Source of the DNA: Paenibacillus catalpae
GTDB taxonomy: Bacteria; Bacillota; Bacilli; Paenibacillales; Paenibacillaceae
DNA: 64,000 nt
Direction of reading: 5' to 3'
Assembly: GCF_900112695.1 (NCBI RefSeq)
Contig: NZ_FOMT01000004.1
Span: 620,001 to 684,000, forward strand
The translations under genes were made by a program, and so were the position numbers. Within the stretch, counting starts at the first letter, position 1. Each line of letters starts with the position of its first letter. Shown one piece after another: positions 41,291-50,078 of the stretch. The notes under the pieces are model-generated. The model searched no databases and had not been told where the DNA came from. It saw only the letters and a program-made list of their open reading frames with translations.

Positions 41291-44105
41291 GGCCATCTCC
41301 CGTTTCATAGTCATCATCTGCATCAGAAGGATCAATTTTTACTGTCAGATTTTTAACAATTGAATTGCTCTTAGTTCCTGGAATCCACATACTCATACCG
41401 ATAATATCGGCCTCTGCATTAAGATCTTTACGCGCAGGCTGTTCACCTGGCACTGTCCTAACATTGGCTTCAGAATCTTTATCAATTCGGTAAATAATAA
41501 GTAATGGTGATAGGGCCACACCTGCCTTTTCACGAGTTTCCATTATCACCGAATTTCGAGGTGCTCCAGCCTTCAATACTCTCTGTATTTCTTCATCCTG
41601 GATAACCTGCTTATCGAAATCTTCGAACAAGTCGTTCGGAGCACGCAAAACACCAATATTTATGGAGTCACTTTCTGTGCTCTGAACCTTTTGAGAACGG
41701 CCGATTTTATTAATCCGTCCTCCAGGAAGCTCCCAAAGTTTATCGTTCTGTTCAGACTTTGTTCCAGATACAATTATATTCCAATTACTAAAACCGGTTT
41801 TTTCCGATGCAGCTTCATACCAGTTACAGAACGCCTCTATCTGATTAAACACTGACGCTCTCTCATGGAATTTGAACCTGTTATACAAGAGACCGTTTTT
41901 TATTAAGTCAAAAGAAACATCTTTCCAGACCAATGAGCGCTTAGAGTGAGATATTTGTCCTGTACCAAGGGATTGTAAAAACAACTCGACTATCTTGATA
42001 TTATGATTAAGTTCATTAAAGTTATTTTTAAATACAACGGTTTGTGCATTTGTTCCTGAATAATCAAGGTCCGCTGCCATCGCTTGCTTCATTCGATTCG
42101 CAGCCGTAATTTTAAGTTTAATACCCTTAGGAAATGCCCTTACCTTAGGTCCAAATTCACTTGGATCTTTACCTGCATGCATGAAGCTCTTAAGGTCTTC
42201 TCGAAGTTCGTATTCCAATTCAGCCAACTCTTTAAACTTGGTCTGAGTCTCGTTAGTCATCCATATTCTTGGATATAACTCATATCCTTTACGGAATCCA
42301 AACCATCTTCCCATCTGCATTAATGTATCAGCCTGAGTTGAGGTGCGAAGAAAGAACGTGCTGACTAATCCCTCAATTGTCAGACCTCGAGACAAAGTAT
42401 TGCCGCCGACCACAATAAACGCCGGAGCTGGAGAAGGATAATCTGGCTTTGTGGAGTCAGGATAAGCCAATCGAATAAAAGCATTTTCGTCCGAATTGTT
42501 CTTTGAGCAGTTGTCAATACACAGATGGATGCCTTCGTGATATGTCAAAACATCATCATTATCCATCAGAATATTATCAACCTTGGAAATCAGTTTAGCG
42601 ATTTCATTTTCCAGCTCGCTGAAGTCAGGATAGTTGCGGATTTTATCCATTGTTGGATAGGAACTAAACTGCTTCTTAAACTTCTCCAGGCCAAACTGCT
42701 TTGTTTCTATATCCCATACTTTTCTGCATATTGTGATTATGCTTTTCTTTGGAAGCGCCAGCCATTGCTGAATGGCATCTGCTACATTATCATGATGGTT
42801 CTGTTTCTGGCTTGTATGTACTAGGAAGCTGATCGACTTCTTATACCCTTGTACACGCATCGCTGCAACTGAACACAAGAACCAAGCTAAACTATCAGTC
42901 ATGCACTGCGGCATCCCCAAAGATTCACCAGCATGCAAAGACTTAATTGCACTGAGATCATCTTTTTTCACTTCTCTCAGGATATCCAATCCATCGCAAT
43001 CTTCCGTACCATTTATTCCAAATATTTGCTTTGGACCAAAGTACTCCTTTGACGGTTGAAGTGTACGGATAAAGTGCCTTGGATATAATGACTCCCTGGA
43101 CGATTCATTAAGGAAGTTGGCGTACGGCGTTGCAGTATAACCTATGTAATTCATTACATTTGGAGCAGCATCAAACTTCACACTATTGGTTTTATTGCCT
43201 TCAACCAAATTAACAATTAATTTATTAATTTTGGTACGTTCCTTGCTATCAAAGTTCGCAGTATTTATACCGCCTTGATCAGCCTCATCATCAATAATAA
43301 TAATTTTCATTTGCTGCAGTTTATTTTTATCTTCCTGCATCCATTTAATAAGATCTTCCAAACGTTTCGCGTTTTTCAAACAAACAGTAAAATATCGCCG
43401 CTGGCTTCCCTTCTCAAAGCTTAACTGAGGTGTTCGCTGTCCATAATGAGATTTCAGCGACGGATGATCGATTGGGTTCCAGAAAAGATTTCCAGGATGA
43501 TTTAAGTCATGAAGAAGACGTTGCTCCGTCTGACGGCGCAGATTGTCTATGGTTCCGGACAGTACGATAAACATATTCCATCCCCAGTCAGCCGCCATAG
43601 CCATAACTGCAGCCATGTTGGCTGTTTTACCTGACTGGACATGTCCTACCACCATTCCTTTAGTAGGCTGTCTGTCTGGAATATCTTTATTTAACTTTTT
43701 CAAAACTTGGTAGGTTGCTGATTCAACCTCATCAATTGAATCCTGAGCCCAGCCGCCGTTTTTAAGATGCCTTCTATAAGCTACCCATGCAGAATTAGCA
43801 TCCAAAGGGACTTGGATATTATTCTCAACATCTTTAGTAGCTACCATTGCCTTATCATCTTCCAAAGATATAGTGAGTCTGTTATTTTCCAACTTTTCTT
43901 CTTCTTGAACAAGAGCTGTCCAAGATTCAACATTCAATCCTCTTGGCCAAAAGTCTTGAACAATTCGACGTTCTAATTCTATCTGTAACATTTCCAAGCT
44001 TAATTGATTGGCGAGTTTAACCGCTTCCCAGCTGAGGTCATTATTTCTTGCATCTCGTATCCAGGTACGTAACTTATCGTAATTAAATTCGTGTATGTCG
44101 GACAT
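41280..44105 (-). CDS. Z1-domain superfamily II helicase-like protein
   Basis: This protein has 941 residues. A P-loop GHVQSGKTANMAAVMA (about 154) is the Walker A, IIIIDDEADQGGINTA (about 270) the Walker B/DEAD equivalent, YIGYTATPYANFL (about 323) motif III, and MGRWFGFRKGYELYPRIWM (about 596) motif VI with the arginine finger. The region around VVGGNTLSRGLTIEGLVSTF is the Z1 signature. Such proteins are ATP-dependent nucleic-acid translocases found next to nucleases and methyltransferases. It is the first gene of the operon. It probably moves along or opens DNA and brings the nuclease to its site. The direction and substrate are unknown. Confidence 0.88.
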   Translation of the reverse strand: MSDIHEFNYDKLRTWIRDARNNDLSWEAVKLANQLSLEMLQIELERRIVQDFWPRGLNVESWTALVQEEEKLENNRLTISLEDDKAMVATKDVENNIQVPLDANSAWVAYRRHLKNGGWAQDSIDEVESATYQVLKKLNKDIPDRQPTKGMVVGHVQSGKTANMAAVMAMAADWGWNMFIVLSGTIDNLRRQTEQRLLHDLNHPGNLFWNPIDHPSLKSHYGQRTPQLSFEKGSQRRYFTVCLKNAKRLEDLIKWMQEDKNKLQQMKIIIIDDEADQGGINTANFDSKERTKINKLIVNLVEGNKTNSVKFDAAPNVMNYIGYTATPYANFLNESSRESLYPRHFIRTLQPSKEYFGPKQIFGINGTEDCDGLDILREVKKDDLSAIKSLHAGESLGMPQCMTDSLAWFLCSVAAMRVQGYKKSISFLVHTSQKQNHHDNVADAIQQWLALPKKSIITICRKVWDIETKQFGLEKFKKQFSSYPTMDKIRNYPDFSELENEIAKLISKVDNILMDNDDVLTYHEGIHLCIDNCSKNNSDENAFIRLAYPDSTKPDYPSPAPAFIVVGGNTLSRGLTIEGLVSTFFLRTSTQADTLMQMGRWFGFRKGYELYPRIWMTNETQTKFKELAELEYELREDLKSFMHAGKDPSEFGPKVRAFPKGIKLKITAANRMKQAMAADLDYSGTNAQTVVFKNNFNELNHNIKIVELFLQSLGTGQISHSKRSLVWKDVSFDLIKNGLLYNRFKFHERASVFNQIEAFCNWYEAASEKTGFSNWNIIVSGTKSEQNDKLWELPGGRINKIGRSQKVQSTESDSINIGVLRAPNDLFEDFDKQVIQDEEIQRVLKAGAPRNSVIMETREKAGVALSPLLIIYRIDKDSEANVRTVPGEQPARKDLNAEADIIGMSMWIPGTKSNSIVKNLTVKIDPSDADDDYETGDGHED

Positions 44106-44473
44106 AAGATTCCCCTTTAATTTTAACTAAAGAATATCATTCAACTACTAAGACAATAGTACTACAACGATATGCCCATCGGAATGGGAAAAATAGAATA
44201 ATTTAAAAACTTTTACTGTATTTCTTCTCTCTTAAGAGGTTTTATACTATCTTTTACAATTGTAAATAACAATTATGACAACACTCTGTCAGCAAACATT
44301 TGTTCCTCATTTTAATGTTCAATACTTTTGATTGCTATAACCACTACAACTTACTGGAAATTAAAAAAAGATGACTCCTGTTCAATACGGAAATCATCTT
44401 TTATGAGTCGCCTAATTCATTTTTCGAAATGTCCTTGACATAGGGACCAGTTAAATAAATTGCAACGACTTTT
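44106..44473. other. Promoter region of the Z1/MORC operon
   Basis: No gene is visible in 368 bases of very AT-rich DNA. It holds the 14-base perfect palindrome TTTACAATTGTAAA (44253-44266) beside the minus-strand -10-like TATAAA (44246-44241), and the terminator of the second methyltransferase at 44363-44402. The palindrome could be an operator; no regulator gene lies in the island. Confidence 0.5.
44363..44402 (-). terminator. Terminator of the second methyltransferase gene
   Basis: AAAAGATGA and TCATCTTTT form a stem; on the minus strand TTTTTTTAATTT follows, 70-110 bases beyond the stop codon. Confidence 0.75.
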
Positions 44474-46252
44474 TTATACTAGAGCCTCTTCATTTTCATA
44501 AACTACAAGTTCTTGGAGTTCTTTATCAAGAGGTGTTTCCGGTTCTATACCAAGTGACTTTAACAATGATTCCGCAATCGCTCTAGCCATCAACGGCGGG
44601 ACAGCATTTCCAACTTGCTGGTATTGCTGGTCTTTCGTTCCGCAGAAAATATGTTTATCTTTAAAAGATTGTAACCGTGCAGCTTCACGCACACTTAGGG
44701 AAACAGCATTTTCAGGATGATTCCACATCGATTTCCTAATATTCACAACTGTCGGCGAATGATCATCATAGTTCAATCTTAAATAAATAGTCGTTTGCGT
44801 TCGGCTTGCATCCGTATAAGTATCTTTCATCTCATCCGACAGACTATGAAAATTTTTCCCTCCACTTTCCCGGATTTCTTCAAATCTTTTTAAGCTTAAG
44901 CTGTTACTGGCGGTATTAATATGATTGTGTAGTTTTTCGCTACCTTTTCTAAAATACTTTTGTAATGGATTATCTATTGGAAAATCAGGATAATCTAAGG
45001 CTTTGTATTTCTTCATATCTGCTTCAGGTGGAACACTAGCTAAATCAGATATTGCATCTCGTGTATAAAATAATCGTTTCAATTTTCTTATCGGCAATTC
45101 GGGTTTATATCGAGCCTTATATGTGCCAATCATAATAAACCTGCTTCTCTTCTGAGGTACCCCAAAGTCCGATGCCGTTATAGGCCCGGAGTCTATGTCA
45201 TAATCAAAATACTCGAATACACATCGAAGATATTCCACTACATTATATGATTTTACACTAGCGTATACTTTTAAAGGGGATTTCATATCTACCTTTAATG
45301 TATTAACGATACCCTCATCTTTAAGTTCGCGCAAATGTATCAGTAAGGTATTTATATCAATCAGTGGTCCAATGGTGTTTTTGGCATTTTGTAAATCTAA
45401 TTCACCGTCAATTAGTTTTTGCAAACTAGGCAATGCCTGTATAATGACTGGAGCTATGCCTAAATCGTCATTATTTATGAGCATTTGATCAATTTGTCCA
45501 GCAAGATGGTTAACTAACTCTTTAATCTCCGCAACACTCTTTGGTGATTTTGATTTTGATTTCGCTCTTGATTTCTGAATGTATTCTTTCTCAATCACCC
45601 GTAATCGAGAGACTAATCTCTCATCATCTATGATCGGAGTATCATATTTTTTTTGAACAATATACTTAATTGCAGTTTGCAATGAATTAAATTCAGAATC
45701 AAGTAATGTAATAAGATCATCTTTCCATATTGGCTTATCAATAGAATATTTACTATTCATTGCTGTAATTTCTCTTAAATGATTTTCAGAGCTGTAGTCC
45801 TTATCCTTTTTGTGTTGCGTCACAAAAAATTTATGCTTTACTGATTCAATAGCCTTCACATTTTCCATTAGAAAAGCTTTCGGGCGCATCTCGTCGATGG
45901 CTCTTACGAATTCCTTAACCAGCTGATTATTTCCCGAAATTAAATAGTTTTTCTGCCTGTTCGCATTAGAAAAACCTTGGCAAGGCGGCCCGCCTATAAC
46001 TACGAGTTTGGAGCTATCAACTCTTTTATTATCGATGAACTCTTTAAATTTTATCTCTGTAATATTACTTTGAATTGATCCTTCTGCTTTGATAATAATA
46101 TTTGGATTGTTCCCATGATTCTTAATGTAAGTTTCTGCGGCGGCAGGGTTCAGCTCAACTGCGCCAATGACTTCGAAACGTCCTGTTTGTTCGAACCCCG
46201 AACTTAATCCTCCAGCTCCTGAAAACAAATCTATAATTTTAAGTTTATCCAT
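44474..46252 (-). CDS. Second DNA C5-cytosine methyltransferase with a large insertion
   Basis: This protein has 592 residues. Motifs are DLFSGAGGLSSGFEQTG (motif I, about 8), GGPPCQGFSNANR (motif IV, about 86; catalytic Cys), MENVKAI (motif VI, about 127), QKRSRFIM (motif VIII, about 363) and QQVGNAVPPLMARAIAESL (motif X, about 541). Between motifs VI and VIII there are about 235 residues where most C5 methyltransferases have about 40-50. The extra part is helical and charged and includes the repetitive stretch KSRAKSKSKSPKS. The start at 46252 is before a poor but plausible site. It is expressed separately from the Z1 operon. It probably protects a second sequence, or is the partner of the divergent Vsr. 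Confidence 0.9.
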   Translation of the reverse strand: MDKLKIIDLFSGAGGLSSGFEQTGRFEVIGAVELNPAAAETYIKNHGNNPNIIIKAEGSIQSNITEIKFKEFIDNKRVDSSKLVVIGGPPCQGFSNANRQKNYLISGNNQLVKEFVRAIDEMRPKAFLMENVKAIESVKHKFFVTQHKKDKDYSSENHLREITAMNSKYSIDKPIWKDDLITLLDSEFNSLQTAIKYIVQKKYDTPIIDDERLVSRLRVIEKEYIQKSRAKSKSKSPKSVAEIKELVNHLAGQIDQMLINNDDLGIAPVIIQALPSLQKLIDGELDLQNAKNTIGPLIDINTLLIHLRELKDEGIVNTLKVDMKSPLKVYASVKSYNVVEYLRCVFEYFDYDIDSGPITASDFGVPQKRSRFIMIGTYKARYKPELPIRKLKRLFYTRDAISDLASVPPEADMKKYKALDYPDFPIDNPLQKYFRKGSEKLHNHINTASNSLSLKRFEEIRESGGKNFHSLSDEMKDTYTDASRTQTTIYLRLNYDDHSPTVVNIRKSMWNHPENAVSLSVREAARLQSFKDKHIFCGTKDQQYQQVGNAVPPLMARAIAESLLKSLGIEPETPLDKELQELVVYENEEALV

Positions 46253-46427
46253 CTCGCCACCCCTTGAAATAGAACGTGTGTTCCTATAAATTAATTATAT
46301 CATCTATTAGCAGCATAATCTATTTGCATCTCTTTTTCAAAAGAAATATTTGCAACATGAGTCCTCTTGTATCAACAACTAAAATTCAGGAAATAATATT
46401 ATGCATATTAAACGAGGCGGTTTAAAA

Positions 46428-46877
46428 ATGTCCGACAATTTATCAAGTGAACACCGGAAAAAGAATATGCGTGCAATTCGATCTGTCTCACGATTAGAAA
46501 CAAGGGTCTCAAAGAAACTTTGGGCTTGTGGAATCCGATTTCGTAGAAATGTCGCAAGTTTATTTGGGAAGCCTGATTTTGCTATAAAAAAGTACAAAAT
46601 TGTAATCTTTATAGATTCATGTTTTTGGCACTCATGTAATCAACATGCTAATATTCCAAAAACAAATAGTGAATATTGGATTGCAAAACTAGAACGTAAT
46701 CGAAAAAGGGATATCCAAGTGACCGAATATTATAGATCAAAAGATTGGAACATTCTACGCATTTGGGAGCATGACTTAAAAAAAGAAAGCTTTGACCGAA
46801 CTATTAATAAAATAATCAACTTTATAGAAGATATAAAATGTGTTAAGAGTCAGCAGTCTACTCAAAACACGATTTAA
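46428..46877 (+). CDS. vsr: Vsr very-short-patch repair endonuclease
   Basis: This protein has 149 residues and is close in length to Escherichia coli Vsr. Conserved elements are HRKKNMRAIRSVSRLETRV, FGKPDFAIKKYKIVIFID (catalytic Asp near residue 50), SCFWHSC (His and Cys), KLERNRKRDIQV, and ILRIWEHDL. Vsr nicks next to the thymine of a T:G mismatch created by deamination of 5-methylcytosine and starts its repair, and it is usually encoded with a cytosine methyltransferase. Here it lies 175 bases from a C5 methyltransferase, transcribed divergently. The ATG at 46428 is preferred because GAGGCGG lies at good spacing; the ATG at 46401 is alternative. Confidence 0.92.
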   Translation: MSDNLSSEHRKKNMRAIRSVSRLETRVSKKLWACGIRFRRNVASLFGKPDFAIKKYKIVIFIDSCFWHSCNQHANIPKTNSEYWIAKLERNRKRDIQVTEYYRSKDWNILRIWEHDLKKESFDRTINKIINFIEDIKCVKSQQSTQNTI

Positions 46878-47300
46878 TAGGTAGTTTGGCTATCCCTTAT
46901 ATAAGACAAATAAAAATTCCAAGCTGACACCGGCGTAGTACCGTTGGTCAGCTTGTTTAGTAGGGAGCATATGTTTTTTGCAAAGAGAAGTTACCCTTTA
47001 TACTTCAACTGCCCACAATATAGAGCTGATTAGGCTAAATCTTCAATCTATACATTCATTTATTGCTGCCAGCATGGGTATTCATTTACGCCAGTCACAT
47101 AAATGGATGCCATCCTTTGCAGTTACATGTTAGTTTTTAGAAGGTCTGACTTCAAATTCAATGGACTGTCTATAGAATATAAAAAAACGTCTCAAATGAC
47201 ATTCTCTAATTAATTAGGTTTTACTAACAATAGTAATATATAAACTAATACAGCTTTTTTGATTGTATGGTTTATTACACTAATATACGATGATTCCACC
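46878..47300. other. AT-rich intergenic edge of the island
   Basis: No gene is visible. AAGCTGAC (46921-46928) and GTCAGCTT (46947-46954) form a hairpin that may terminate vsr. The rest is low-complexity AT-rich DNA without integrase, transposase or clear attachment repeats. The compositional change back to GC-rich DNA lies near 47290, at the end of the RpiR gene. Confidence 0.5.
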
Positions 47301-48140
47301 TCACACCCGCTTCGGCAACAACTTCGAATACTTCCTTCTTAACCGATGCAACTCCTCGCTCCCGGCAAGCGCAGCTTGCTCCTGCTCTTTCCCCACCGCA
47401 ACGATCAGCGCCTCAATGACCGCGATTGGCGCGACCATTGAGTGGAACTCCCAGAGCTGACCGCGGGCGGTGAAGAGGGAGATGCCGGCTTTGGCGAGCA
47501 TGGGGCTGACGGCGAGGTCGGTGATGAGCAGCGTGCGGCAGCCGCGTTCGCTGGCGAAGTCGAGCAGGACGGCCATCTCCGGGGATTCGGAGACGAAGCC
47601 GAAGATGACGATGACGTCCTGCGGCTTGATCGGCACCATGCTCTCGAAGAGCTCATGGCCGCCGCGATCCAAGCGGCGAACGTCAGCGCCGAAGCGCGAC
47701 AGGCGGAAGTCCATTAATGCGGTTAAGCATTCGGCGGAGCCGGGTCCGTAGATATGGACGGTGCCCGCTTCCGCCAGCATCTCCACTGCCGCATCGAACG
47801 ATTCTTGATCGAGGCGATCGGCCGACTGCTGAAGGTAGTCCGCAGATCCCAGCACGCTCACGCTTGCGCCGCTGTCGCCGCCTACTTTATCAAAAGCAGA
47901 CTGCAGCTTGCGCGCAGGAGAAAGCAGCGCCTCGTCCTTGACGCGCTGCTTGAATTCTTTCAGGTTCTTCGAGCCTACCTCCGCCCAGAAGCGCGAGACG
48001 GTGGAGATGCTTACTCCGCATGCCGCCGCGATAGTCTCCTCTACCATGAACGGAATATCGTCCATGTTCTTGCTGATATAATCCGCGATCCGCTGATGGC
48101 CGCGCGTCAGCTTGGCCTCATCAAATAACATCATAGCCAC
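47301..48140 (-). CDS. RpiR/MurR-family transcriptional regulator
   Basis: This regulator has 279 residues. The N-terminal HTH_6 (about 1-75; QRIADYISKNMDDIPF; AAACGVSISTVSRFWAEVG) binds DNA, and the C-terminal SIS domain (about 110-260) has VHIYGPGSAECLTALMDFRL and FGFVSESPEMAVLLDFA, typical of regulators that sense phosphorylated sugars. The GTG at 48140 follows GGGGGAG at good spacing. It is the last gene of the ABC-importer operon, next to the PHP gene, so it likely controls that operon in response to its imported phosphorylated compound. An unusual composition is not seen; it belongs to the GC-rich core. Confidence 0.88.
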   Translation of the reverse strand: MAMMLFDEAKLTRGHQRIADYISKNMDDIPFMVEETIAAACGVSISTVSRFWAEVGSKNLKEFKQRVKDEALLSPARKLQSAFDKVGGDSGASVSVLGSADYLQQSADRLDQESFDAAVEMLAEAGTVHIYGPGSAECLTALMDFRLSRFGADVRRLDRGGHELFESMVPIKPQDVIVIFGFVSESPEMAVLLDFASERGCRTLLITDLAVSPMLAKAGISLFTARGQLWEFHSMVAPIAVIEALIVAVGKEQEQAALAGSEELHRLRRKYSKLLPKRV

Positions 48141-48167
48141 TGCTTTCTCCCCCGTTCCCACGCCGAC

Positions 48168-48932
48168 TTAAACGACGACTTCAACTTTCTTCTTCAGCAG
48201 CTTCTTCACGTAATTTGCCGCGCGCACTTGCAGATTGAGACTAGGCGAGATGACGCGCTTGTACGCTCTGGAACGAATAGCTGCCTTCAGCTCGGCTACG
48301 GTCTCGAAGTCCCCCGCGAACTCGTTATATACGCAGCCCACCTGGAACATCTGATGCGCATCGCTTCCCGCAATAACCGGTACGCCAAGCTCTTCGCCCA
48401 GTGTCAGAACCTTCGCGATATTTTCCTGGATGCCGATTTCATGCAGGTCTTTGCCGTTCAGGTCGAACGCATCGAACCGCTTCAGCAGCTCTTTGTCGAT
48501 ATGGTAGAGATGGTTCGACTCGCGGAACGGATGTCCGCCGATCACCATCAGGCCGCGCGGGTGGCACAACTCGAACAATTGCTCCAGCCCGATAAAACGG
48601 TCCGCTGTCAAATGTTGCTCCTTCAGCACCGCGTGTACTTCGAGCAGCTTATCCTTCGGACCGCTGACGAGGATATGGCCGCCTTCGGCTACATCAACCT
48701 CCATGCCCGTGAACAGCTTGAAGCCGTCGACATTGTAGTAGTGATTGTTGCAAGGGTACAGCTGGTCGAGCGTACCGTATACGTCCTCGAAGCGGTGCGT
48801 GTTGAAATGCTCGGTCAGCGTAATGGCATCGAGTCCCTGAGCTTTTGCTTCATTAATAATGCTATTGAAATGCTCGATCTCGAAGTTGGTTTTCTTCGAA
48901 AGCTTAACGTGTATATGAAAGTCGATCTTCAT
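48168..48932 (-). CDS. PHP-domain phosphoesterase
   Basis: This protein has 254 residues. PHP metal motifs are in order: FHIHVKLS (His-x-His), TLTEHFNTHR (Glu/His), GMEVDVAEGGHIL (Glu), VIGGHPFRE (His) and IAGSDAHQMFQVG (Asp/His). This is the trinuclear metal site of PHP phosphoesterases such as histidinol-phosphatase and PolX-type enzymes. The ATG at 48932 follows GGGGGAA and overlaps the ATPase gene end by 29 bases. It is encoded between the importer and its RpiR regulator, so it probably removes a phosphate from the imported compound. The specific substrate is not known. Confidence 0.88.
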   Translation of the reverse strand: MKIDFHIHVKLSKKTNFEIEHFNSIINEAKAQGLDAITLTEHFNTHRFEDVYGTLDQLYPCNNHYYNVDGFKLFTGMEVDVAEGGHILVSGPKDKLLEVHAVLKEQHLTADRFIGLEQLFELCHPRGLMVIGGHPFRESNHLYHIDKELLKRFDAFDLNGKDLHEIGIQENIAKVLTLGEELGVPVIAGSDAHQMFQVGCVYNEFAGDFETVAELKAAIRSRAYKRVISPSLNLQVRAANYVKKLLKKKVEVVV

Positions 48933-50076
48933 GCGCGGATTCCCCCGGTTCATTGTTGTGTCTTGCATATGTCAATTCCAATCGGATACCTGTGTTCTTC
49001 TCATAAGCATTCATCTGATCCTCGCGCAGCACGGCGAACAAGGTCGCTCCCGGCTCGTATTCGGATTCCCCGATGACGCGGGCCATTAGCTGCTGCCCGC
49101 CTGCATCAAGCTGGACATAGGTCTCCGCACCACTTGGGAAAACAGCCGTAACGCTTACGGCCACGCTCCCCAGCCGCGCACTCTCGTACAGCCGGATATC
49201 TTCCGGCCTTACGGTGAGCACGACCTCCGTTCCATCCTCCAGCTCGTCACCCGCAGCAAGAGGCAGAAGAGCAACCGGCGTGTCGAGCCATACCAGACCT
49301 TCCCCATCTGTACGGACTACCACCTCTAATCGGTTCAGCTGCATGCCTGTATTTCCGATAAACTCCGATATCTGCAGCGTTTTCGGATGTTTATACAATT
49401 CACGCGGCTTATCTAATTGCACAATCTGTCCTCCGAAAAAGACCGCAACCTGCGTCGACAGCGTCATCGCTTCATGCTGGTCATGGGTGACGTAGATGAC
49501 GGTTGTGTTCAGCTCCTGATGGAGCCGCTTCAGCTCGGCGCGCATCTCGACGCGCAGCTTGGCATCGAGGTTGGACAGCGGCTCATCCAGCAGCAAAATA
49601 TCTGGCTCGGTGACAATCGCCCGGGCGATCGCAACGCGCTGCTGCTGGCCGCCGGACAGCTCGCTTGGATAACGAGCGGCCAGCTCGCCGATTCGCATTT
49701 TGTCCAGAGCGGCACTTACCTTCTCCCTGATCTCTGCCTTCCCCAGCTTGCGAACCTGCAAGCCAAACGCGACGTTATCGAATACGGTCATATGCGGCCA
49801 TAAGGCATAGCTTTGGAAAACAAGGCTTAACCTTCGCTTAGACGGCTCCATATGGAACGACGTCTCTCCGTTCGCCACTTCGCGTCCGCTGATCGTAATT
49901 GTCCCGGCTTCCGCCTGCTGGAGTCCGGCGATGGTGCGGAGCAGCGTTGTTTTGCCGCAGCCGGATGGGCCGAGGAAGGTCATGAAGTCTCCCTGCTTAA
50001 TGGTGAGATCAATATCGTTAAGAACCTGCTTCCCATCCAGCGATACGCGGATGCCCTGCAGTTCAATTGCATGCAT
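48904..50076 (-). CDS. ABC transporter ATP-binding protein (PotA/FbpC type)
   Basis: This protein has 390 residues. It contains Walker A GPSGCGKTTLL (about 37), Q-loop region VFQSYALWPHMTV, signature LSGGQQQRVAIARAI (about 140), Walker B ILLLDEPLSNLDAKL and the H-loop VTHDQHEAM, followed by a C-terminal TOBE regulatory domain (about 245-390; VRPEDIRLYESARLG). It is the energy-coupling subunit of an importer of the spermidine/iron/phosphonate family. The gene follows the permease by two bases, and its end overlaps the PHP gene. The TOBE region may sense substrate or regulator. Confidence 0.93.
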   Translation of the reverse strand: MHAIELQGIRVSLDGKQVLNDIDLTIKQGDFMTFLGPSGCGKTTLLRTIAGLQQAEAGTITISGREVANGETSFHMEPSKRRLSLVFQSYALWPHMTVFDNVAFGLQVRKLGKAEIREKVSAALDKMRIGELAARYPSELSGGQQQRVAIARAIVTEPDILLLDEPLSNLDAKLRVEMRAELKRLHQELNTTVIYVTHDQHEAMTLSTQVAVFFGGQIVQLDKPRELYKHPKTLQISEFIGNTGMQLNRLEVVVRTDGEGLVWLDTPVALLPLAAGDELEDGTEVVLTVRPEDIRLYESARLGSVAVSVTAVFPSGAETYVQLDAGGQQLMARVIGESEYEPGATLFAVLREDQMNAYEKNTGIRLELTYARHNNEPGESAHEDRLSYTR

Positions 50077-50078
50077 AT

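Noticed and set aside
35215..46877. Prophage or integrative element as the origin of the AT-rich island
   Set aside because: No integrase, structural, replication or transfer genes and no obvious attachment repeats are present.
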